From Ascarosepion bandense (Eukaryota > Mollusca > Cephalopoda > Sepiida > Sepiidae), in NCBI GenBank assembly GCA_037127315.1, contig JBBBDQ010001454.1, positions 1,927,501-1,991,500 on the forward strand: a stretch of DNA of 64,000 bases. The letters are read 5' to 3'. The position numbers were made by a program, and so were the translations under genes. Below are positions 31,986-43,306 of this stretch, in pieces. The notes beneath the pieces were generated by a model that had not been told where the DNA came from, did not search any database, and was given only the letters and a program-made list of their open reading frames with translations. Every line of letters starts with the position of its first letter. Positions within the stretch are counted from its first letter, which is position 1.

Positions 31986-31987
<2 letters not shown>

Positions 31988-32025
<38 letters not shown>

Positions 32026-32026
32026 T
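31988..32026. repeat. (TCTA)n microsatellite
   Basis: About ten TATC units, followed by degenerate TCTATC/TTTC-rich sequence to about 32150. Confidence 0.97.
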
Positions 32027-32192
32027 CTCACTCTGTTCATATATCCATGTCGGTCTGTACGTGTTTATCTTTTTCTTATCTATCAATCTACCTGTCTCAG
32101 TTTGTTTATATCTATCTATCTTTCTTTCTTTCTTTCTCTCTCACTATATATATGTGTCAGTTTGTTCATATTTGTCTGCCTGTCTGTTCATA

Positions 32193-32290
32193 CAGTGGCT
32201 TGCAAAAGTCTACAACCCCTTTGAATATTTATATATTTTGTATAATTTAACAGGGAACAACACATATTTTCATTTCCAGTGATTGTCAAA
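32193..32290 (+). mobile_element. Tc1-like transposon left end fragment
   Basis: CAGTGGCTTGCAAAAGTCTA then CAACCCC, preceded by TA, is the typical terminal inverted repeat of Tc1-type elements. No matching right end or transposase was found downstream, so the element is truncated or strongly eroded. Confidence 0.65.
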
Positions 32291-33315
32291 TAATAAGCAG
32301 ATCCATTACACTTTCCTTTGATACAAAAATTACATTGTAAAATTTCACACTGATTCTTAAAATCATATAACTTAGAAAAATGTCTTTACATAGATTGAAT
32401 TAAAACTTATTGTAAATTCATTAAATAAACTAGAATAGTTTACACTTTTCTTTGTTAATAAAAATATTCTTTAAGAAATACAGCTATTTTACTATTTGTT
32501 GCAAAACACATAATCAACACAACACATCTGTAATAAAAATAAAAACAAAAGATTTTTTAATAAGCAACACTTTCATGACCAATTTAATAACCAATTTTCA
32601 TGATCTCTAGAATTCAATCTGCAATAGCTTATAACATAATCTAGTCCTAGATAAACCACAATATTTTTTATTAAATATTCATCCAATACCAGAATTAAGT
32701 GCTACTTAAGCTAGATGTTATTAGAATAAGGTTTTTGCATGGACGTAAGAAGAGAAATAATAAGAATATTATGAGGATATATAGGATAGATAACGACTGA
32801 ACATGGACAGGAAAAAATGAACGGCAAAAATATAAGTGTAATGTTTTTCTGACACGAAGGGACTGAGAATTATTTGAATCTCTGTACATGTCATGCCGAT
32901 GCCGACTTGTAAAATCTGAAATGAAAAAACTAAAAAACAGCTCGTTTTAAAAAATACCATGGAAAAAGCTATAGAAATGCGATGCTTCGTTTATGGGAAA
33001 GAGAATATTTTTTAAAGATAACTCATTACCCACATGGCTGCGTAAAAGCTTTCGTAAAAGCTTTTCCAGTAAAGATATTGCAGGATTACGCCATTTTAAG
33101 AATGATCTAAGTAATAAAAAAATCAATGCAATCATTCTTAGATATGAATTGTTTGTATGGCTGCTGAAATGTTCTCGGTTCGACCAAGAAGACTTTTATA
33201 AAACATTTGTTTATTTGATAATGATTTAGTAAGTCTGTTTTATCGAGAATCTGTCAAAACTCATTCGTACAATTAGTACAAACAAAAGTAAAATGATTGA
33301 TAACAAAAAAAACAG
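32291..33315. other. AT-rich non-coding sequence
   Basis: A 78-codon plus frame at 32993-33229 has no recognisable similarity. Nothing else seen. Confidence 0.5.
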
Positions 33316-33322
33316 GAACTGA

Positions 33323-34590
33323 TGGAGACAAAAATACAAATTGAAGGAGGCATGGAAATAGAGATTGAGGGAGATCAGTAATATAGATTGACGGTGCCAA
33401 GTAAATACAGATTGATAGAGACAAAGAAATACAGATTGAAGGAGGCAAGGAAATAGAGATTGAGGGAGATCAGTAATATAGATTGACGGTGCCAAGTAAA
33501 TACAGATTGATAGAGACAAAGAAATACAGATTGAAGGAGGCAAGGAAATAGAGATTGAGGGAGATCAGTAATATAGATTGACGGTGCCAAGTAAATACAG
33601 ATTGATAGAGACAAAGAAATACAGATTGATGGAGACAAGGAAATAGAGATTGAGGGAGATCAGTAATATAGATTGACGGTGCCAAGTAAATACAGATTGA
33701 TAGAGACAAAGAAATACAGATTGATGGAGACAAGGAAATAGAGATTGAGGGAGATCAGTAATATAGATTGACGGTGCCAAGTAAATACAGATTGATAGAG
33801 ACAAAGAAATACAGATTGATGGAGACAAGGAAATAGAGATTGAGGGAGATCAGTAATATAGATTGACGGTGCCAAGTAAATACAGATTGATAGAGACAAA
33901 GAAATACAGATTGATGGAGACAAGGAAATAGAGATTGAGGAAGATCAGTAATATAGATTGACGGTGCCAAGTAAATACAGATTGATAGAGACAAAGAAAT
34001 ACAGATTGATGGAGACAAGGAAATAGAGATTGAGGGAGATCAGTAATATAGATTGACGGTGCCAAGTAAATACAGATTGATAGAGACAAAGAAATACAGA
34101 TTGAAGGAGGCAAGGAAATAGAGATTGAGGGAGATCAGTAATATAGATTGACGGTGCCAAGTAAATACAGATTGATAGAGACAAAGAAATACAGATTGAA
34201 GGAGGCAAGGAAATAGAGATTGAGGGAGATCAGTAATATAGATTGACGGTGCCAAGTAAATACAGATTGATAGAGACAAAGAAATACAGATTGATGGAGA
34301 CAAGGAAATAGAGATTGAGGGAGATCAGTAATATAGATTGACGGTGCCAAGTAAATACAGATTGATAGAGACAAAGAAATACAGATTGATGGAGACAAGG
34401 AAATAGAGATTGAGGGAGATCAGTAATATAGATTGACGGTGCCAAGTAAATACAGATTGATAGAGACAAAGAAATACAGATTGAAGGAGGCAAGGAAATA
34501 GAGATTGAGGGAGATCAGTAATATAGATTGACGGTGCCAAGTAAATACAGATTGATAGAGACAAAGAAATACAGATTGATGGAGAAATAA
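33323..34590. repeat. 95-bp higher-order minisatellite, 13 copies
   Basis: The marker ACGGTGCCAA recurs at exactly 95-bp spacing from 33391 to 34531 (13 times). Each 95-bp unit is made of four related monomers of 24, 24, 23 and 24 bp (ACAAGGAAATACAGATTGAT then GGAG). Copies differ at very few sites, mainly AAGGAGGC versus ATGGAGAC, which indicates recent homogenisation. The staggered 87-codon minus frames are repeats of one another and not genes. Confidence 0.97.
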
Positions 34591-36890
34591 ATAAAAGGAT
34601 TGATGGAGATGGAGTCTACGCAATATGGATTGATAAGTATACGAAAATACAGGATGATGGAAACTTGGCAATATAGACAGATGGCGGCAATGAAATAATG
34701 ATTGATAAAGAAAACCAAATACAGATCGATGGAGATAAGGAAATACAGATTTACAGAAACAAAAAATACAGATTGATACAGAAAGGTAAATACAAATTGA
34801 GAAGAAAATACGGATTGGTGGAAACAAAAAAAAATACGAATTGATGAAAAGAGGTAAATACAGATTGATGGAGAAAAGGAGCTACAGATTGATGGAAGCG
34901 ATGAAATAAAGATTAATGAAGACAAGGAAATGTGCATTAATGGTGAAAAGGAAATACCGATTGATGGAGACGAGGAAATAGTGATTGAGGGAGAAAGGGA
35001 AAGAGTCTACAGAATAAGGAATGATAGAGACAAGATAATACAGTCTGATGGATACATAGAAATACTAATCGAATAAGATATAAAATTAAGATAAATAGCG
35101 ACAGATATATGCAAATTGATGGTGACAAGGTAATACAGAATGATGGAGACAAGTTAATAAATGCCGATGGAAAGAAGGTAATACAGGCTAATGGAGACAG
35201 GGTAATACAGCTTGATGAAGACAAGGTAATGCAGCTTGACGGAGACAAGAGAATACAGGCTCATGGAGACAAGGGAATACAGGCTGACAGAGACAAGGTA
35301 AACAAATTGATGGGGACAAGGTAATACTAACTGATAGAGACAAGGTAATAGACACTGATGGAGACAATGTAATGCAGGTTGATGAAGACAAGGTAATACA
35401 GACTGATGGAGATAAGGTGATACAGGCTGATGGAGACATGGTCATACAGATTGATAAAGACAAAGTAATACAGGCTGATGAGGACAAGGCAATACAGACT
35501 GATGGAGACAAGTAATACAGAATGAAAAAGACAAGGTAATACAGGATGATGGAGACATGGTCATACAGATTGATAAAGACAAAGTAATACAGGCTGATGA
35601 GGACAAGGCAATACAGACTGATGGAGACAAGTAATACAGAATGAAAAAGACAAGGCAATACAGACTGATGAAGACAAGTAATACACAATGAAAAAGACAA
35701 GGTAATACAGGATGATGAGGACAAGGCAATACAGACTGATGGAGACAAGTAATACAGAATGAAAAAGACAAGGCAATACAGACTGATGAAGACAAGTAAT
35801 ACAGAATGAAAAAGACAAGGTAATACAGGATGATGGAGACATGGTCATACAGATTGATAAAGACAACGTAATACAGGGTGATGAGGACAAGACAATACAG
35901 ACTGATGGAGACAAGTAATACAGAATGAAAAAGACAAGGCAATACAGACTGATGAAGACAAGTAATACACAATGAAAAAGACAAGGTAATACAGGATGAT
36001 GAGGACAAGGCAATACAGACTGATGGAGACAAGTAATACAGAATGAAAAAGACAAGGCAATACAGACTGATGAAGACAAGTAATACACAATGAAAAAGAC
36101 AAGGTAATACAGGGTGATGAGGACAAGGCAATACAGACTGATGGAGACAAGTAATACAGAATGAAAAAGACAAGGGAATACAGGATGATGAAGACAAGGC
36201 AATACAGCCTGATGGAGACAAGATAATATAGATTAATAGAGACAATATTATACAGACGGATAGAGAAAGGGTAATACAGGCTGATGGAGACAAGGCAATA
36301 CAGACTAATGGAGACAAGGTAATATAGACTGATGGAGACAAGGTAATACATACAGGCTGGTGGAGACAACGAAATGCGGATTGATGGAAACAAGGAAATT
36401 TGTATTAATTAGGACAAGGACATTCAGATTTATGGAAACAGAGAAATGAGGATTGATGGAGACAAGAAAACAGAAGCTGATGTAAAAACGGAAATACATT
36501 TTAATAGCGACAGGAAAATAAGAGTTGCGAGAGACAAGAACATTCAGCTTGATAAAGATAATGACAAATACGGATTGATATAGACAAGCAAATACAGATT
36601 GAAAGCAAGTGTGAAATACTCACGGATAGAGACAAGGAAATAAGGATTGATAGGGCCAAGTAAATATGGATTGATGAGAACAAGAAAATGCAGATTGATA
36701 GAGACAACGATATGAAGATCACACATCTGAATAGAGAATAATAGTGACAATACAATACAGATTGATATGGACAAGCGACTATGGATTGATAGAGAATTGG
36801 AAGTACAGATTTATAGAGACAAGGACATGCGTTTGATCGATACAAGGAAGTACATATCCGTACAGATAAGGAAATACAGCATGACGGAAA
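34591..36890. repeat. Diverged 24-bp minisatellite with 118-bp higher-order units
   Basis: The same 24-bp monomer continues in diverged form (ACAAGGTAATACAGACTGAT then GGAG). Between about 35440 and 36200 a five-monomer unit of 118-119 bp recurs (marker GATGGAGACAAG at 35501, 35620, 35738, 35904, 36022 and 36140). The 24-bp period is eight codons, so both strands stay open for long stretches. The minus frame 36341-35442 reaches 299 codons of hydrophobic SVCI/CITLS repeats. The plus frame near 35109-35324 is an octapeptide repeat of the DGDKVIQ type. Confidence 0.93.
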
Positions 36891-36899
36891 TGAAAATAT

Positions 36900-37185
36900 A
36901 TTGTTCAGTGTAAATCAGAAACGTCGACCAATCCGAACACTGCCTGATTGGCCAGTCTTATTTCATAACACAAGCGAAAAAGCAATGGTGATAAGAATAC
37001 AAATAGAATCGATAGAATGAGGTTGGCGAGTTTAGGCGCCAGAGTCAAAAGAATTTAGGATGCCAATTTCACTCTACCTTAAGCATTTCCCATGTAAAAC
37101 TGTACTTGTCGTTTGTTACATCTCAACCTGCCACTATTGTTACAGGTCCTAGTTTTGTACTGTCAGGTACTATCTAAGGATGTGC
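36900..37185. other. Non-coding sequence, nothing recognised
   Basis: Unique-looking sequence between the minisatellite and a SINE. Confidence 0.5.
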
Positions 37186-37189
37186 GTTA

Positions 37190-37455
37190 AGGTGCAGTGA
37201 ATATTGGCTCAGAACGAGAAATTGGTGAGCAGAGTTCAAATTCCAGTTAAATTCGTTGCATTCACTTTCGCGCAAATACCCTTGGGAAAGGTATTAATCC
37301 GTCTCTTCCCTCCAGCAATGGGTCAAATAACATGACAGATTGAGTTCTATAGCCTTGGTTGGCAACCACTCTCCCGCAAAAAATAATGGCAACCTACTGC
37401 GAGAAAATCTTCTGCCCAGTTAGTCATGTCTCGAAAGAGACATGATCATTCAAAC
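37190..37455 (+). mobile_element. tRNA-derived SINE, family 1, copy 5 (longest)
   Basis: The head has GCGTTAAGGTGCAGTGAATA (A-box region) and GCAGAGTTCAAATTCC (B-box region). The body has GGAAAGGTATTAATCCGTCT and AATGGGTCAAATAACATGAC, and the tail has GGCAACCTACTGCGAG, AAAATCTTCTGCCCAGTTAG and TCTCGAAAGAGA. It is full-length in outline at about 265 bp. Confidence 0.75.
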
Positions 37456-37459
37456 GTGT

Positions 37460-38515
37460 ATCCCGTATGACACTGAACTGAACTGAAGTCAAGACAAATC
37501 GTTTTCCATTTTATGTTTTTGCTCATTATAATTTGCAATTACAGAACTATAAAGATAAATTATATACATATTCAACAAGCCTCTGACAAAGGTAGAAATA
37601 TGTAAAAATCCTTCTATGTGGGATTCGATACAATAATATATAATATTGTTACGAAGCTGCTCGTAATTCTGCCGTTAAGAATAATTCCATGGTTTTCATT
37701 CAGAGAATAAATTTCAGTAGGAAGAGCAAACATAGTATTAACAAATAACATTAATTTTATATAACAACAAGAATGCAACAAGTTAGTTGAATGTATTGAA
37801 AGAGTAATGTTCCTTTTCTTGGATTGAATATAAATTGTGTATGTGACAACAGTAAAATGTGGTTACATGTGCGTTTGTGCGAAAGAGCCAGTATGTGTAT
37901 ACGTACGTAGCAGTAGCGTGGATAAAGAAGATAGGTAGAATATAGTTTTTTACTGTGGACGGTGGCGCCGTTGTCTGAGTCGGTCTCTTCAACATTGGTC
38001 AGTACTGAGTTGAACGTTACTTTTGCGTGTAAACGTGAATGGAGGCTTGAATAGCAGCAGCTAGTGATATGGACCTTGGAGCTATTGGTATGTGTCTTTC
38101 TTGGGTCCGGAATTCGTGATATTTATAACTTTTTTTTATAAGAAATCGACTCCAGTACTTTTTTTATTATTATTTATTCCGAGTTGGCTCTAAAATACCA
38201 CGTGGTATGTCGACTGCTATATTTGTGCGATGTTTTGGTGGTTTGAAATAAAGATGACTAATAAAACAACCTTTCTGATTTGTATTCATAGGTTTCGTAT
38301 TGTATGGATTAGAAATATTTTGTACTTGTGTTTTGAAGTTTATATAGTATTATATTCGTTGTGACCTCGTCACCAAGCTGTTGTGGTCTGTTGAGGTCAA
38401 AAATAAATACACAAAGACGGATTAGTGTTAAACAAATAAATTACAAAATCAGTAGTGCAAGCATATACCAATGAGAAATTAGCGTGACTATTAGTCTGGC
38501 TGTCTGTTGGAATAA
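37460..38515. other. Non-coding sequence, nothing firm
   Basis: A CTCTGACAAAGG...AGAAA segment at about 37568-37600 weakly resembles the CTGANNA-hairpin-GAAA layout. A less AT-rich part at 37.93-38.10 kb (GGACGGTGGCGCCGTTG) could be a transposon or promoter fragment, with no supporting motif. Confidence 0.4.
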
Positions 38516-38519
38516 ATTC

Positions 38520-38521
<2 letters not shown>

Positions 38522-38569
<48 letters not shown>
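38522..38569. repeat. (CT)n microsatellite
   Basis: CT tract of about 48 bases. Confidence 0.98.
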
Positions 38570-38575
<6 letters not shown>

Positions 38576-39315
38576 TACTCTTACTCTCAATATTTATTGT
38601 ACATATAGTACAAATTCAGCACAAAGCCTAAAATGGGGAAGGCTGGTCATCATCTGTCCTAAACTTTAACTTAGCTATTCACATTCGTTGACCCTAGCAC
38701 ACTACAATAATTCTTACACCAAAATGCCACATTCTTACTTACCATTTTTACTACATCCACCATAACACCTCAGATACTCTATGAAGTCCTATCTCTCATA
38801 TGTACAATTTTGTGTGAGGGTGGGGGCAAAAATTAATAACGATTAAAATTTCCCCAATGTGTATGTACATTGAAAATAATAAAATATACAAGAAACTAAA
38901 CAAAATCATATTAGTAATAAAAGACCCCACAAAACTTAAATGTGACAAAAACATCAGTTAACTGGACGAAATTAATACATAACTTTAAGGTAAAATTACA
39001 CTCATTCGATCCAAAACACTCACACAGTCGCTCACACATCTAAACACGACAACAAAAACGAAAAAACACACTCGATAAACGAAAAACGCTACGCATCCTT
39101 CAGAGAACTGATATTCCTGGTCATCTAATTGGGAAAGGGATGGGGATTAATCTAAAAGAAAAATGGGAACTTACTCTTTGCTTCGACAAAGCAGAACTGG
39201 TACTTATATGTATTTTGGACGAGTTCATGTGTCATATGGGTAAGTCCCAATAACAATATTAGATATTTTAGTGAACAAGGCAAATGCATTGTTATTTTTC
39301 GGAGACAACCTATCT
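38570..39315. other. Non-coding sequence, nothing recognised
   Basis: No repeat or coding similarity is seen. Confidence 0.5.
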
Positions 39316-39318
39316 TTT

Positions 39319-39320
<2 letters not shown>

Positions 39321-39359
<39 letters not shown>
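39321..39359. repeat. (AC)n microsatellite
   Basis: AC tract of about 39 bases. Confidence 0.98.
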
Positions 39360-39360
<1 letters not shown>

Positions 39361-39519
39361 CAAAACTTTTTCTGGTTATTTAAAGCCAAAAGTATTTTTA
39401 TTTTGTAAGAATCTTTTAAGATAATGATGATATACTGATACCAATCATATAAATTAATTCATATATATAAAAGAAGCGTTGGATTTCTTAAGGGAATTTG
39501 TACGTAAGTGAATATAGTT

Positions 39520-39592
39520 AATCCGATTGAAATTAGAACTCGGCGCTCTGATTTCGAATTCCGAACCGCTATCCATTACACCATACGCACAC
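39520..39592 (-). mobile_element. tRNA-like SINE head (family 1 type)
   Basis: On the minus strand, GTATGGTGTAATGGATAGCG (A-box region) is followed by GAAATCAGAGCGCCGAGTTC, then TAATTTC (B-box region). This is closest to the head of SINE copy 1 (5981-6032). It lies directly downstream of a 5S-like sequence in the same orientation. Confidence 0.7.
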
Positions 39593-39594
39593 TA

Positions 39595-39706
39595 AAGCTT
39601 ACAGCACCTGGAATTCCCAAGCGGCAACTCATCTTGGTACTCACAAGGCTTGATGTTGCTTAACTTCGGAGATAGTAATATTTCAAAGGGATATTGCCGT
39701 AAGCCA
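39595..39706 (-). pseudogene. 5S rRNA-like sequence, degenerate, nearly full length
   Basis: The plus strand reads AAAGCTTACAGCACCTGGAA, TTCCCAAGCGG, CATCTTGGTACT, AAGGCTTGATGTTGCTTAAC, TTCGGAGAT and ATTGCCGTAAGCC. These follow, in order, the inverse of eukaryotic 5S rRNA (AAAGCCTACAGCACC, TATTCCCAGGCGG, CATCCAAGTACT, CCCTGCTTAGCTTCCGAGAT, ATGGCCGTAGAC). About 112 bases cover almost all of the 5S molecule. Many substitutions exclude a functional gene. It is best read as the head of a 5S-derived retroelement or a retroposed pseudogene. Confidence 0.8.
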
Positions 39707-39822
39707 GTTTCTGAAGAAATTTTCTCCTTATATGAGAAGGATTATTATTAAATAGAAAAAGTCGATCATTAAAATTAATCGACATTCTATGTCTGTTGTC
39801 ATTAATATTTTTTGCCTTAAAT

Positions 39823-39877
<55 letters not shown>
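39823..39877. repeat. Compound (TA)n(TG)n microsatellite
   Basis: TA to about 39845 then TG to about 39877. Confidence 0.97.
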
Positions 39878-39880
<3 letters not shown>

Positions 39881-40006
39881 AAAGTATGGCCCGAGTCGTA
39901 ACTCGAGTTTCAAGCACACGCGATATTCAGACGACTTGAACGATCTAGTCATCTGAAGATCACGTAAGCTTGAAACTCGGGTTACGACTAGGGCTATGCT
40001 TTCATA
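39881..40006. mobile_element. Foldback element, about 126 bp
   Basis: The left arm AAAGTATGGCCCGAGTCGTA, ACTCGAGTTTCAAGC and the inverse of the right arm (AAAGCATAGCCCTAGTCGTA, ACCCGAGTTTCAAGC) match with few differences over about 35 bp. The centre is itself symmetric (CAGACGACTTG...TAGTCATCTG). It is inserted at the end of a TA/TG microsatellite and has no coding content. Confidence 0.8.
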
Positions 40007-40820
40007 GGAATTAACGTTATTTAGCGCTTTTTGCTATGTTTGCGTAATATAGGCCTTTTTGAGTAGGTAGGTTTTGCCTTTAGCACTTCTTTTTTCTTCT
40101 TGCCGTACTTATTCGAGAATTTATCTGGATTAATTGACAGGTTGTTCGTTGATTACACCAACGGATTTTCTTTTTCTTCAATAAGAAAGAAACCGTCAAG
40201 TCGGGACGCAGAGGGAAGCTGTAGGTAAATGTGCTCTTCTGGCAAGGTAACATGCCCGTCCGCACTGCTCATGTTGCAGTGCTCAACATCGTTGGTGCAA
40301 ATGCACTGATATCAATGGGGACTATATTGAAAAATAGTGAAAATTATCAAAATTTATTCAGCGTGTTACTTAGAACATTTTTAAACAGTTCTTGTAATAG
40401 GGTAGCATCAGCTATATTTATTTTTATACCTATATTTAGAAAACAATTTATGGTTTTCTTTTCTTTTTTTCATTGTTTTTCTGTTCTACTGGCAGAAAAT
40501 TTAAAACGCGTAAGGTTACTTTCCAGCCATAGTCCACCGTATATACATCCTTGTACAAATTAACTGAAACAACTGATTTAGTTTCCTTTCTTTCACTATA
40601 CGGTCAGTTTTAGACCCACTGAAGTGACAAGGTGAAATTAATTCCCATTTTTTCCTCAGATTAGGTAAATTGTGTGTGCAGTAATAATCTATTATGCGGT
40701 GTACAATGAAATCTGTTTGGCTTTGAAATATATTACGTCATCCGTGATTGCTTCAGGTTTTTATCACGCACAGCCAGTATTGTCTCCATTTTCGATTAGT
40801 TATCTTATCGCCATTGTCTG
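40007..40820. other. Non-coding; one unrecognised 110-codon frame
   Basis: The plus frame 40231-40563 is hydrophobic toward its end and not similar to anything known to me. I do not call it a gene. Confidence 0.45.
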
Positions 40821-40825
40821 CGATG

Positions 40826-41105
40826 GACGTTACTCCAATGAAGATTACGAAAATTATAACGATGTACGGACACACTGGCAAGCCTTACAAAGCGATCTCG
40901 GATATTGCTGGTGTCAACTTTTCGACTATCAGTTGTATCATCAATGCGATTAAACAAATTTGGTCTATCAGTCCAAAACGCAAAAGAAAATGCGATCGGA
41001 AGAGAAAACCAACGGCAAGAGACGAAGTATACGAGATCAGGGAAAATGTGAAAGATCCTAGGAGGAGATTATTTGTTTTGTTTCAATTAATTTGCACACG
41101 GGTGT
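40826..41105 (+). pseudogene. Tc1-like transposase N-terminal fragment
   Basis: The plus frame reads ITMYGHTGKPYKAISDIAGV, NFSTISCIINAIKQIWSISP, KRKRKCDRKRKPTARDEVYE, then KDPRRR. This is the paired-type helix-turn-helix of Tc1 transposases, with the GRKRKTTARDD linker and the DPR block before the catalytic domain. The catalytic domain is missing, and no inverted repeats were found. Confidence 0.85.
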
Positions 41106-42420
41106 AGATACTGGCTTACAGGTATTCGCTTTTCTTCTCACTTTCACCTTCGGTGTTTTTCTGCATTTATCTTCCAATTCGAACAAATATGCAGAAAAAG
41201 TTGTGTCGCTGATGCACTTCCTTGTCCTACAATATGTTTCAAGTTATAGATTTTTTGTTTACCATAACCCTACTCGGAACGACCAAGACCTTAGGATATT
41301 TATTCATATTTTTGGAAGTTGGTTAGGCTTTGAACTTTACTAAATCCTTTCGTACAAATGCGTGTAAATAACACTTCATATACTTAATCTCTTGTAAATA
41401 TTAATTTATCAGTATATTTCTGTATGTTTTTCTTCTTCAATACATACATGAATATTTACATTTAGGTACCTCCACTCATTTTCGATAACTATGTTTTAAA
41501 TTGAATTTTTAAAACTAAATGTTTTCCTGAAGCATTAATTTTAGCTTTAACTGAAAGCCAATTCTTAGTAAGAAAAATACTCTGGTGTATTTCAAATATA
41601 AATTATATTGATTAGAATCTCAACTTTTATAATTTTTTCGTTCATTTGACAGCTTGAAAGGTTTGTAAACAAAAGTTATTTCTCGGTTTTAGAAAATCTT
41701 GCAAAAATAAAATATACATTTGTAACACGTTATTTTTAAAAAATATTAACAAATTTGAAGATTAATTAAACTGATTTGTAACATTTATTACTTGTTTATA
41801 GCATGAAATTTAGAATAAAAGTATTTTAATCACAGAGGTCATAGATTTATGACCTATAAAATGAGTGATAACAGCCAGATGTGGTGATAAGCTAAGTATG
41901 GTTGACCAGAATTGAAACAATAATCGAAATGTTTTTCCTGTAAGAGGAAGAAACCTTGAAACATGTGACATTTTAATGTACAGGAAATATTATGCTTAAA
42001 AAATTTCCTATACACACACATAAAAAAATATTTAATTATTTTAAATATATTTTGTCTCACAAATTTATATTAAGCTTTTCAATTTTCGATTAGTAAATAT
42101 AGTATTCACTTAATAATTTAACCACTACAACGCTTTGAATAATTTAAAAAAAATTTGAAACTTCATAAATTATTATAATTAAAAAAGAACAACTGAATAC
42201 AATTCTTGTAAAAATTCTTTATTCATTGAAAATAGTTTTCTTCAGTTTTCTAATGTTCTCAAAAAATGTGTTTAAAAAGCAATTAAAAGCTTATCTAATT
42301 AAATAATTTCATAGTTATATTGCTTTTTCATTTTACTATTCTGAGCAGATCTTCGAAAACATAAAACTGTTTGAAAAAAAGATGATTTACATTGCTCAAA
42401 GAGTCCTGAGTTTATAAAAC
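41106..42420. other. AT-rich non-coding sequence
   Basis: It separates the Tc1 and mariner remnants. No repeat or gene recognised. Confidence 0.5.
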
Positions 42421-42424
42421 AAAA

Positions 42425-43200
42425 TTTCGAAATCAGGTCCCCCAAAATCGGCAAATGTCCCGGAAAAAACCAAAGAAACCCGAAACTCGCTATGGCCGAT
42501 CATAAATTAAAGTTTTGTGGGATAGCAGAGAAGTTGAACATATCAGAAGGCAGTATATTCAATATTTTGCATGAATATTTGTCAATGAAAAATCTGTGTT
42601 AAAAGGACGTTCGCGTTTGCTCTCAGTCGGGGAAAAACAACAACGCGTCGACGATTCAGAGCGTTGTTTGCAATTCTTTCAATGCAACAAGAAAGGGTTT
42701 TGCGTAAATAACTAACATTGGATGAAACATGGATCAATCCCTTCATTCTGGAGTCAAATTGGCAGTCAGGTGAAGGGACAGCAGCAGGTGAAAGCCGTCC
42801 AAAGCGAACAATGATGCAAACATCAGCAGACAAGATTTTGGCGTTTGTATTTTGGGATGCGCAAGGTATTTTGTTCATCAGTTATCTTGGGAAATGAAAA
42901 ACCATCAATAGTGAATATTATATAGCATTATTAATGCGCTTGAATAAAGAAATGGCCCCAAAAAATGGCAACATAGAAAAAGAAAAAAAATCTTTCATCA
43001 AGACAACGCACCGTGTCAAAAGTCAATCGCAACGATGACAAAACCACATGAATTTTCTTCTGTATCCACGCTATTCTCCAGATCTTGCGCCCAGCGACGA
43101 CTGGCTGTTTGCAGACCTCAAAAATGCTCAAGGAAAAGAGATTTGGCTCCAATGAAGAAGTGATATCTAAGAGTATTTGTCTATATTTCTGAGATGAGGT
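42425..43200 (+). pseudogene. Mariner transposase pseudogene (SETMAR-type)
   Basis: Across three plus frames the order of motifs is complete. The HTH is KFCGIAEKLNISEGSIFNIL then HEYLSMKNLC. Next come GEKQQRVDDSERCLQFFQCN and LDETWI (about 42718, first catalytic Asp). VFWDAQG, HQDNAP (about 42997, second Asp) and YSPDLAPSDDWLFADLKNA (about 43070, third Asp) follow. All three catalytic Asp codons survive, but at least five frameshifts or stops separate them, so no functional enzyme is encoded. Confidence 0.92.
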
Positions 43201-43306
43201 AGTATTTAAACTAGATATTACTAGAAATCTAGTTGCTCTTGCTCTTAAGGACACATGTCTTAGTGTATATAGACATTGTTTAGTCCCTGTGAACTGACCC
43301 AAAAAG

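Noticed and set aside
33375..34303. Series of 87-codon minus-strand frames at 95-bp steps
   Set aside because: They are the same minisatellite unit read repeatedly. No start context, domain or codon bias supports a gene family.
35461..35480. CTGATGAG in the minisatellite as a hammerhead core
   Set aside because: No GAAA or GUC at proper spacing. The word is part of the 24-bp monomer (GGCTGATGAGGACAAG).
39595..39706. Functional 5S rRNA gene
   Set aside because: Too many substitutions across the molecule, including the internal control region, and a single isolated copy.
40231..40563. 110-codon plus frame as a membrane protein gene
   Set aside because: Hydrophobic composition is expected from T-rich DNA. 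No recognisable domain and no neighbouring gene.
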